Below are positions 22,701-27,088 of a stretch of DNA of 64,000 bases, piece after piece. How positions within the stretch are numbered: the stretch's first letter is position 1; the number at the start of each line of letters is the position of its first letter. A program made the position numbers and the translations under genes. The DNA is from Christiangramia forsetii KT0803. Lineage in GTDB: Bacteria > Bacteroidota > Bacteroidia > Flavobacteriales > Flavobacteriaceae. The stretch lies in NCBI RefSeq assembly GCF_000060345.1, contig NC_008571.1:62001-126000 (forward strand), in the 5' to 3' direction. The notes below the pieces were generated by a model, which saw only the letters and a program-made list of their open reading frames with translations, was not told the origin of the DNA and did not search any database.

Positions 22701-24353
22701 CTTGCAGCTTCCAGATTCTACAGATCGTATTAGAATTTCATCTCCCTGGGACAATCCAGACACGTCAAAGTTCCAGTTACCATCAGTTGCGTTAAAAACT
22801 TTCTGTTCTTCCCCATTGATAATTAAAGTAACGATGGCTCCGTTAGTTGCTGTTCCGGTTATAGATGTATCAGATTCAAGTATTGGAGTGTTAGATATTA
22901 CCGGAGCTGAAGAAGTTGAAGTGGTATCATAACAAAATTCTGCTTTTGAAGATTCACATTTTCCGGGTTCCGTTATTGTGAAGTAATAAACACCAGCAGG
23001 GATTTTACTTCCTTTAGCGGTAAATACCCAGCTCCAGTCACCTGGTGGGTATCCCTTTGGATTTTCATCAAGACCATTTAAACGACTTCCATCGGCATTG
23101 TAAATCTTCAGATCATAATCTCCCGTAGCTGGGGAAGATCCTGTGAATGTTTTTCCGCCGTTAGCAGTTCCAAATCCAAATGGAGGTGAAGAACAGGTAG
23201 CCCCTACAGTTGTTTCGTTACAGTCTGAATATGATTCTGATTTTTCTGAAGTCCCTGTAGATGAAGCGACCGCTTCAGAAACTTTTGCTGTTGCAGAAAA
23301 AACTTCGTTCCCTTCCGCCGGGATTAATCCCGATAATGTCCAGCTTCCTGAACTTACTGAGGTAGTTCCTTGTGAAACCTCGTCACGAAAAACTTCGATA
23401 GTTGTACCATCCACCTCAGAAGATGTTCCGGTAATTGATGTGGCACCTACAGCTATAGGTCCTGTAATTGAAGGACAGGCGGCTCTGGGAGGTAATGTAG
23501 CTCCCGATCCAATTTCGGTAACACTGGTTGGAGGAAAAACATTGATTAGCTCTTCCCATAAACCATCGGTTATTCCCGTAGTATCGTCAATTCCTCCTAA
23601 ATCGGAAATTCCGTTATTCCCTGTTGCAGCTTTCGGATTGATCACCGTGTTTCCTACCATTCGTAGCGGAGTATCTACTGTTATAGAAGGGAAAGCTGCA
23701 GTAATATCAGCGAACGGGATGTAGAAATCATAGAAGTAATCATCATCTCCGCAAATTTCAGAAAGCGCAATACTTTTTTGAGCAAAATTATCATAAGGCC
23801 TATCTGTAACAGCATCTCCAATTTCTCCAGGAGAAACGGTTCCATCTACATCATAAAGACCAACTCCAAAATTAGTTCGTAAAACAACTTCAATTTCAAA
23901 ACCAGGATTTCCGGGAATACTATTGGGATCTGAGGCGCCAAATTTTTGATCGGTATCAATGAGAATAGAATATCCTTTAGAATTTTCAGCGGTACCACCC
24001 AAACGAAAGCGAAACATAAGATTTTCGCCATCCATGTAAGTGTATATGGTATTGTTGTCTTCAGATTTTACCAGGTCTGTAAATTTACAATCCGGGCCCG
24101 GTCCTAAGTCACTATCTGGTTCTGAAGCTCCTACAGAAGGGAGCGGAGTGTAAGGAATTTCACTCTCAGTTTCATCATTTTGAAAAAATCCCTGATTGGT
24201 TTCAGAAGAATAACCATCTACATTAGGATCTAAAACAGCCTGACCACTTCCGGCAGCTTTTTTATATATAAGTCCTTTTGTTTGTGCAGAAAGGTGCGTA
24301 TTGGATATTATAAGAAGAATAAAAAATATTCCGAGGGGTAAAAATTTCTTCAT
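10767..24353 (-). CDS. Giant cadherin-like T9SS adhesin with type B (gliding motility-associated) C-terminal domain
   Basis: A 4528-residue secreted protein. Signal peptide 1-23 (MKKFLPLGIFFILLIISNTHLSA). Residues about 25-290 form a unique N-terminal region, 290-950 Ig-like units, about 955-2705 cadherin-like repeats (two divergent units, then 15 alternating A/B modules of about 102 aa with DxDGNTDSE calcium-type motifs), 2705-2790 a VCBS/Ig-like unit (NEDTVVDIDVVANDTDVDD), and about 2790-4296 sixteen 94-aa He_PIG/CADG-like repeats (GNLPPGVILNADGSLSV). Thrombospondin type 3-like Ca-binding repeats (SDNDGLTDGEE) occupy about 4300-4420. The last 100 residues are the T9SS type B sorting domain (LSPNGDGINDFFTIEG, EIFNRWGVLIYKA, AGTYFYVLRYKDG). 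Likely surface adhesin or motility-type filament, exported with the adjacent PorP/SprF protein. Several minus-strand and plus-strand ORFs inside it are frame shadows of the repeats. Confidence 0.93.
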   Translation of the reverse strand: MKKFLPLGIFFILLIISNTHLSAQTKGLIYKKAAGSGQAVLDPNVDGYSSETNQGFFQNDETESEIPYTPLPSVGASEPDSDLGPGPDCKFTDLVKSEDNNTIYTYMDGENLMFRFRLGGTAENSKGYSILIDTDQKFGASDPNSIPGNPGFEIEVVLRTNFGVGLYDVDGTVSPGEIGDAVTDRPYDNFAQKSIALSEICGDDDYFYDFYIPFADITAAFPSITVDTPLRMVGNTVINPKAATGNNGISDLGGIDDTTGITDGLWEELINVFPPTSVTEIGSGATLPPRAACPSITGPIAVGATSITGTSSEVDGTTIEVFRDEVSQGTTSVSSGSWTLSGLIPAEGNEVFSATAKVSEAVASSTGTSEKSESYSDCNETTVGATCSSPPFGFGTANGGKTFTGSSPATGDYDLKIYNADGSRLNGLDENPKGYPPGDWSWVFTAKGSKIPAGVYYFTITEPGKCESSKAEFCYDTTSTSSAPVISNTPILESDTSITGTATNGAIVTLIINGEEQKVFNATDGNWNFDVSGLSQGDEILIRSVESGSCKAETSATVSSQSATPIVTGEYCLSGGMTVNTVNGVSSEDAGSEIKIYSSLTEGGMANLEGTTTVKSNGSWTATGLNILIGRYISATAQTSGEIVSEFSNEVLVRSKTPSPNLSITSDPIVEGDATITGEALASTSVELTIQLYMDGVAIEGATATVNQVVGVASVQEWTITGLDTPFNKLYAGGEATVTVTSPTVDFCESDPSNGVTVQCKQPASQVFGATTSTTVCQNETITFQVNDTEENIVYELIDQTNTGIGPALLGTGSSISLTTFGLKTSVTDVRIRAQKIGIVCDRIIIPSIPVTVNPLPAITLGTNPIISDSETSAFISYTNAINNPVNYVLDFDSTANSAGFVDISTAISLPTSPIEISVPGSATEGIYNGIIRVLNPTTGCFSENIAFTITIDASAPPAVNFIIDAINDIVISENTSYTGPTPVLSGDTPVGKVTYTLGGEDAGSSSINADSGIVSMVARDFENPEDDDTNNTYELIVIATDTEGNSDSEAWAVQISNENENPLITTNAGAPTHEVDYAENSTGNVIDWDATDVDGETENGGGLTYSLSGSDAALFNLDTDTGELTFKVAPDFEGSGDNEYEAIVTVTDGTLTDTQTLTVNVTDVTETADFTINTINNATVDENSKYTSVTPGLTGDAPIGSVTYTISGADASLFEVNANTGVVTLTEKDFENPADANTDNVYEVTLTATDDDGNTDSEAWTVAVQNIAETVSFSIDPIEDDNVVENSAYTSETPSITGGPIGTVTYTLSGDDAADFTINSSNGVVSMIARDFENPVDVNTDNSYEVTITATDSDGNTDSESWSVSVTDVIETADFTINSINNATIDENNKYTSVTPGLAGDAPIGSVTYTISGADAALFEVNEDTGVVTMTEKDFENPADANTDNVYEVTLTATDDDGNTDSESWSVSVQNIAEAVSFSIDPIADASVAENTAYTSETPSITGGPIGTVTYILSGDDAADFTINASTGVVSMVARDFENPVDTDSDNSYEVTITAADSDGNTDSESWSVTVTDQTEAADFTINTINNATVDENSKYTSVTPGLAGDAPIGSVTYTISGADASLFEVNANTGVVTMTEKDFENPADANTDNVYEVTLTATDDDGNTDSEAWTVAVQNVSEAVSFSIDPIEDDNVAENTAYTSETPSITGGPIGTVTYSLSGDDAAEFTINSSNGVVSMIARDFENPVDTDSDNSYEVTITATDSDGNTDSEAWSVSVTDVTETADFTINTINNATIDENSKYTSVTPGLAGDAPIGSVTYTISGADAALFEVDADTGVVTMTEKDFENPADANTDNVYEVTLTATDDDGNTDSESWSVSVQNIAEAASFTIDAIADDTVVENTAYTSETPSITGGPIGSVTYSLSGDDAADFTINASTGVVSMVARDFEAPVDTNTDNIYEVSITATDSDGNTDSESWSVSVTDQTETADFTIDAIDDATVNENSAYTGPTPTLAGDTPIGSVTYTITGADAALFEVDENTGVVTMTEKDFENPADANTDNVYEVTLTATDADGNTDSEAWTVSVQNIAETVSFSIDPIADASVAENNTYTSETPSITGGPIGTVTYSLSGDDAADFTINSSKGVVSMIARDFENPVDTDTDNSYEVTITATDSDGNTDSESWSVNVTDVNETADFTINTINNATIDENSKYTSVTPGLAGDAPIGSVTYTISGADASLFEVNANTGVVTMTEKDFENPADANTDNVYEVTLTATDADGNTDSEAWTVAVQNVSEAVSFSIDPIENDNVAENTAYTSETPSITGGPIGTVTYSLSGDDAADFTINSSNGVVSMIARDFENPVDVNTDNSYEVTITATDSDGNTDSESWSVSVTDITETADFTINTINNATIDENSKYTSVTPGLAGDAPIGSVTYTISGADAALFEVNANTGVVTMTEKDFENPADANTDNVYEVTLTATDADGNTDSEAWTVAVQNVSEAVSFSIDPIADASVAENTAYTSETPSITGGPIGTVTYSLSGDDAADFTINSSNGVVSMIARDFENPVDTDSDNNYELTITATDSDGNTDSESWSVRVTDVTETADFTINTINNATIDENSKYTSVTPSLAGDAPIGSVTYTISGADAALFEVNADTGVVTLTEKDFENPADANTDNSYEVTLTATDADGNTDSESWTVSVENVNELTTINDDTPTTNEDTVVDIDVVANDTDVDDKSAVTSVTQPANGAVSINDNGTVKYIPDADFNGEDTFSYTNSEGNTGTVTVTVNSIDDEAIYTIADPKPINQYENDDVLATVADADGEIVNAELTDGNLPAGVILNENGSLSVENADLLEAGDYSFEITTTDENGGITSQTIVLSFGEDSDAEAIYTIADAKPINEYENDGVLATVADADGEIVNAELTDGNLPPGVILNADGSLSVQNAELLEAGDYSFEITTTDENGGITSQTIVLSFGEDSDSEAIYTITDAKPINQYENDDVLATVADADGEIVNAELTDGNLPVGTSLNADGSIEVSNADLLEAGDYSFEITTTDENGGITSQTIVLSFGEDSDTQAIYTIADARPINEYNNEDILATVADADGEIVNAELTDGNLPPGVILNADGSLTVENIDLLKAGDYSFEITTTDENGGITSQTIVLSFGADSDAEAIYTIADARPINEYNNEDILATVADADGAIVNAELTDGNLPAGVILNENGSLSVENADLLEAGDYSFEITTTDENGGITSQTIILSFGADSDSEAIYTIADAKPINQYENDNVLATVADADGEIVNAELTDGNLPPGVILNADGSLSVQNAELLEAGDYSFVITTTDENGGITGQTIVLSFGEDSDAEAIYTIADALPINEYDNNDVLATVADADGESVNAELTDGNLPPGVILNADGSLSVENADLLEAGDYSFEITTTDANGGITSQTIVLSFGEDSDAEAIYTIADALPINEYDNNDVLATVADADGEIVNAELTDGNLPPGIILNADGSLSVENANLLEAGDYSFEITTTDENGGITSQTIVLNFGEDSDAEAIYTIADPKPINEYDNNDVLATVADADGEIVNAEMTDGNLPAGVTLNEDGSLSVENADLLEAGDYSVEITTTDENGGITSQTIVLSFGEDSDTQAIYTIADARPINEYNNEDILATVADADGEIVNAELTDGNLPPGVILNADGSLTVENIDLLKAGDYSFEITTTDENGGITSQTIVLSFGADSDAEAIYTIADARPINEYNNEDILATVADADGAIVNAELTDGNLPAGVILNENGSLSVENADLLEAGDYSFEITTTDENGGITSQTIILSFGADSDSEAIYTIADAKPINQYENDNVLATVADADGEIVNAELTDGNLPPGVILNADGSLSVQNAELLEAGDYSFVITTTDENGGITGQTIVLSFGEDSDAEAIYTIADALPINEYDNNDVLATVADADGESVNAELTDGNLPPGVILNADGSLSVENADLLEAGDYSFEITTTDANGGITSQTIVLSFGEDSDAEAIYTIADALPINEYDNNDVLATVADADGEIVNAELTDGNLPVGTSLNADGSLSVKNANLLEADDYSFEITTTDENGGITSQTIVLSFGQDSDAEAIYTIADPKPINKYENDDVLATVADADGEIVNAELTGGNLPAGTILNADGNIEVSNADLLEAGDYSVEITTTDENGGITSQTIVLSFGEDSDSEAIYTVVDAKPINQYENDDVLATVADADGEIVNAELTDGNLPAGVTLNEDGSLTVENAELLEAGDYSFEITTTDENGGITSQTIVLSFGADSDLDNDGLFNEEEIALGTDPGNPDSDNDGLTDGEEVLGIDDDSTDIIPEGVSDPLNICDPLQTSATCDLDNDGLTNEEEASAGTDPEDADTDNDGLNDGEEVNGVDDPSTETIATGVSDPLNICDPNPISTDCLEDGPGVVQKLSPNGDGINDFFTIEGLELYEENTLEIFNRWGVLIYKAKEYGENGNLFGGISEGRLTVRKGEELPAGTYFYVLRYKDGEWKSKSGYLYLTR
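12208..13502. repeat. Internal duplication, copy 1 (1295 bp)
   Basis: Base-for-base identical by eye to 13900-15194 at an offset of 1692 bp (six repeat units). Identity stops sharply: positions 12207/13899 and 13503/15195 differ. Confidence 0.88.
13900..15194. repeat. Internal duplication, copy 2 (1295 bp)
   Basis: Second copy of the segment 12208-13502; see that entry. Neighbouring repeat units outside the block are clearly diverged, so the identity reflects a recent event rather than general conservation. Confidence 0.88.
16241..20870 (-). repeat. Alternating A/B cadherin-like modules (615-bp super-repeat)
   Basis: Eight A modules (ADFTINTINNATIDENSKYTS...) and seven B modules (VSFSIDPIADASVAENTAY...) alternate. 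The A-to-A distance is 615 bp (205 codons), measured between TTATTGATGG landmarks at 17131 and 17746. A resembles other A modules far more than it resembles B. Confidence 0.88.
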
Positions 24354-24807
24354 ATTAGAAATTTAGAAAATTGTATAAACAGAGATTGAGAATTTATTAG
24401 ATATAGACATATCCCCTTATCGACCTTGGAGTTTCTTTTTCATGAATAAAAGATTTGGGTTGTTAATATATACGTATTGTAGTGACTAAAGATCTTAAAA
24501 CTAAGTTAAAATATGAGTTTTCATCGATAAAACAGTGGTTATAATCGATGATATTTAAAAATTAAAGTTTTTTTTGGCAATCGGCTGTAAGCCATTGAAA
24601 CAAAAAAACATAGCATAAGTGAGAGATTAGAAATATCTACAAAATTTATTTAGCCGAAGCAAAAATATGAACTATTAAAAGCGATTAAAATGGAATAATG
24701 ATAGACGGTATCATTAACAGTTTAAGCGGCGCATGTTTCATGATAAACGGTTTCAGATTGATTATAGGAAGGGAAATATCTTTTAGTACCTAAATTATAC
24801 CTGCAAT
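24354..24807. other. Long upstream region of the adhesin gene
   Basis: About 450 bp without a gene. It holds an 8-bp inverted repeat (TCATCGAT 24521-24528, ATCGATGA 24544-24551) and a -7-like box on the minus strand (TATTTTTG, plus-strand 24660-24667), but no convincing -33 partner. The real promoter of the adhesin operon is not resolved here. Confidence 0.4.
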
Positions 24808-24839
24808 AAAAAAGCCGACTCGTTAAAGTCGGCTTTTTT
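24808..24839 (-). terminator. Intrinsic terminator after tRNA-Leu
   Basis: Hairpin AGCCGACT, 6-nt loop, AGTCGGCT (24813-24834) with A-run and T-run on either side, so it can work in both directions. It lies just past the tRNA 3' end. Confidence 0.85.
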
Positions 24840-24841
24840 AT

Positions 24842-24926
24842 TGGTGCGGGCGAGAGGACTCGAACCTCCACACATTGCTGCACTAGATCCTAAGTCTAGC
24901 GTGTCTACCAATTCCACCACGCCCGC
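24842..24926 (-). tRNA. tRNA-Leu (anticodon UAG)
   Basis: An 85-nt class II tRNA: acceptor GCGGGCG/CGCCCGC, anticodon stem CTAGA/TCTAG enclosing loop CTTAGGA (anticodon TAG), a long variable arm, T-loop GTTCGAGTC and an encoded CCA. It reads CTA/CTG-type Leu codons. Confidence 0.96.
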
Positions 24927-25018
24927 ATTTAAAGTTTCACAACACTTAGGACTCGTTGTGATTCCCTGCTTAATTACTTAAGCGGGTGCAAATATAATTA
25001 TAGTTTTTAAATTTCAAA
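24927..25018 (-). promoter_or_regulatory. Promoter and structured leader of tRNA-Leu
   Basis: Minus-strand promoter: TTTG (plus CAAA 25015-25018), 18 nt, TATATTTG (24989-24996). The leader of about 55 nt has two hairpins: CCCGCTTAA/TTAAGCAGG near 24964-24986, and CACAAC/GTTGTG at 24938-24960. The loop of the second, in the transcript, contains TCCTAAG, a perfect 7-nt complement of the tRNA's own anticodon loop. The remaining sequence to 25230 shows nothing further. Confidence 0.65.
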
Positions 25019-25230
25019 TACTGATGCAAGAAAATATTGAAAAAATTATTTGAAATGATGAACGTCTGAAATTGGATGTTTTCAAGCTATTGATTATCAG
25101 AATATCCCTGAATCATAATTTTTTTAGAAAAATTGAGAAAATTTAGGGCAGACTTATGAAAAGACGCGAGTTATGAAGTTTAGTTTCCAATCATATCTTA
25201 GTAACTTTACGCAAACTTGAAATTAAATTC

Positions 25231-26619
25231 ATGGATTCAATAAAAGAATATTTAGAAAATAATAAAGACAGGTTTGTGGAGGAATTGATAGATCTTTTAA
25301 AGATCCCTTCAATTTCAGCCAATCCTGCAAATAAATCTGATATGCTTAAGGCGGCAGAAGCAGTAAAGAAAAGATTGCTGGAGGCGGGTTGCGACCTGGC
25401 TGAAGTTTCAGAAACTCCCGGTCACCCTGTAGTGTATGCTGAAAAGATCATTGATAAGAATCTGCCAACAGTGCTGGTTTATGGACATTATGACGTTCAG
25501 CCGCCAGATCCATTAGATCTCTGGGATTCACCACCGTTTGAACCCGTGATCAAAGAAACAAAGATCCATCCGGAAGGAGCCATTTTCGCCAGAGGTTCCT
25601 GTGATGATAAGGGTCAGATGTATATGCATGTAAAAGCCATGGAATATATGACTCAGAATGATGAACTTCCATGTAACGTGAAATTCATGATCGAAGGGGA
25701 AGAAGAAGTAGGTAGTGAACATTTGGAATGGTGGATTAAAGAAAATAAGGAAAAACTTCAGAATGATGTGATCCTTATTTCAGACACCGGAATGATTTCA
25801 AAAGATACTCCTTCTATTACCACAGGACTTCGCGGACTTTCTTATGTGGAAGTTGAAGTGACCGGTGCCAACCGTGATCTGCATTCAGGACTTTATGGTG
25901 GAGCAGTGGCAAATCCGCTGAATATTTTAAGTGACATGATCGCTCAGTTAACAGACGAGAATAATCATATTACTATTCCCGGGTTTTATGATAATGTGGA
26001 GAATTTAAGCGACGAAGAAAGAGCTAAAATGGCGGAAGCTCCTTTCAGCCTGGAAGAGTATAAAGAAAAACTGGATATCAAAGACGTTCATGGTGAAAAA
26101 GGTTATTCGACCCTGGAAAGAGGCTCCATAAGACCAACCCTTGATGTGAACGGAATGTGGGGAGGTTATATTGGAGAAGGAGCTAAGACGGTACTTCCTT
26201 CAAAAGCCTATGCAAAAATTTCTATGCGTTTAGTGCCTAACCAGGATCATAAAGAGATCACCGAGTTATTCAAAAAGCATTTTGAAAGTCTGGCGCCAGA
26301 TTCTGTAAGAGTAGAGGTGAAACCACATCATGGCGGTTATCCTTATGTAACTCCAATAGATACAATTGGTTACCAGGCGGCGAGTAAGGCGTATGAGGAA
26401 ACCTTTGGAAAAACACCAATTCCGCAGAGAAGCGGGGGAAGTATTCCCATTGTTTCCCTTTTTGAAAAAGAACTGGATAGTAAGATCATTTTAATGGGCT
26501 TTGGTTTGGATACTGATGCGATCCATTCTCCAAATGAGCACTTTGGGGTGTGGAATTATCTAAAAGGCATTGAAACCATTCCGTGGTTTTACAAGCACTT
26601 TACGGAAATGAGTAAGTAA
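25231..26619 (+). CDS. M20-family dipeptidase
   Basis: Di-zinc amidohydrolase of the M20 (CNDP/PepV-like) group, 462 aa, cytosolic with no signal peptide. The metal-binding His and Asp are in VYGHYDVQPPD (H86, D88), the catalytic Glu in IEGEEEVGSEHLE (about 153-158), and a C-terminal His ligand in DAIHSPNEHFG. A lid/dimerisation domain is inserted in the middle (ANRDLHSGLYGGAVANP). Probably hydrolyses dipeptides or related amides. The single-gene unit is followed by three intergenic repeats. Confidence 0.93.
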   Translation: MDSIKEYLENNKDRFVEELIDLLKIPSISANPANKSDMLKAAEAVKKRLLEAGCDLAEVSETPGHPVVYAEKIIDKNLPTVLVYGHYDVQPPDPLDLWDSPPFEPVIKETKIHPEGAIFARGSCDDKGQMYMHVKAMEYMTQNDELPCNVKFMIEGEEEVGSEHLEWWIKENKEKLQNDVILISDTGMISKDTPSITTGLRGLSYVEVEVTGANRDLHSGLYGGAVANPLNILSDMIAQLTDENNHITIPGFYDNVENLSDEERAKMAEAPFSLEEYKEKLDIKDVHGEKGYSTLERGSIRPTLDVNGMWGGYIGEGAKTVLPSKAYAKISMRLVPNQDHKEITELFKKHFESLAPDSVRVEVKPHHGGYPYVTPIDTIGYQAASKAYEETFGKTPIPQRSGGSIPIVSLFEKELDSKIILMGFGLDTDAIHSPNEHFGVWNYLKGIETIPWFYKHFTEMSK

Positions 26620-26627
26620 TTTTAACT

Positions 26628-26720
26628 GTCATTCCGAACAAAGTGAAGGAATCGCATAGATCTGAGCAATATCTAGTATGATTGAGACTGCTTTGGCAGT
26701 TACACTTCCCTCGCAGGTAC
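26628..26720. repeat. Intergenic repeat type B, copy 1
   Basis: Starts GTCATTCCGAACAAAGTGAA and ends CCTCGCAGGTAC. About 90% identical by eye to 26859-26950, with the same central AGATCTGAGCAATATCTAG core. Confidence 0.75.
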
Positions 26721-26760
26721 ATAGTGATGAACTTAAATTAACAAACGTCTTTTGTTGATT

Positions 26761-26845
26761 GTCATTTCGACCAACGGGAGAAATCTCTAAGCAAGATTAA
26801 CTTCTAAAATCAGATTTCTCAGTCGCTTTGCTTCATCGAAATGAC
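26761..26845. repeat. Intergenic repeat type A, copy 1
   Basis: An 85-bp unit with terminal inverted repeats GTCATTTCGA/TCGAAATGAC and inner AGAAATCTC/AGATTTCTC arms. Lies between two type B copies, giving a B-A-B array. Confidence 0.75.
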
Positions 26846-26858
26846 ATCTATTTTTTCT

Positions 26859-26950
26859 GTCATTCCGAACGAAGTGAAGGAATCTCATAGATCTGAGCAA
26901 TATCTAGTATTATTGAGACTGTTTCGGTCGTTACACTCCCTCGCAGTGAC
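26859..26950. repeat. Intergenic repeat type B, copy 2
   Basis: Starts GTCATTCCGAACGAAGTGAA and ends CCCTCGCAGTGAC. It is the best-preserved type B copy in the window and the reference for the repeat hit by the IS110 element. Confidence 0.75.
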
Positions 26951-27016
26951 TTCCCAATTGGCTTTCCGAAACTATAGAGACGGAACGTTATCATAAGATG
27001 CTAAAATATATGTAGC

Positions 27017-27058
27017 AAAACGAGGAATCAGAATATTCAATTTTGATTCCTCGTTTTT
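27017..27058. terminator. Strong hairpin with T-run just upstream of the M49 gene
   Basis: Perfect 14-bp stem (AAAACGAGGAATCA 27017-27030, TGATTCCTCGTTTT 27044-27057) with a 13-nt loop and T-rich tail. It has the form of an intrinsic terminator usable in both directions, yet the next gene's -7 box starts 3 bp after it. Confidence 0.65.
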
Positions 27059-27059
27059 A

Positions 27060-27067
27060 TATCTTTG
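27060..27067 (+). promoter_or_regulatory. -7 promoter box of the M49 peptidase gene
   Basis: TATCTTTG matches TAnnTTTG exactly, 21 bp before the ATG at 27089. The only TTTG upstream (27042-27045) is 14 nt away and within the hairpin stem, closer than usual. Confidence 0.55.
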
Positions 27068-27088
27068 CACCTCAAATTTTTTAACAAC

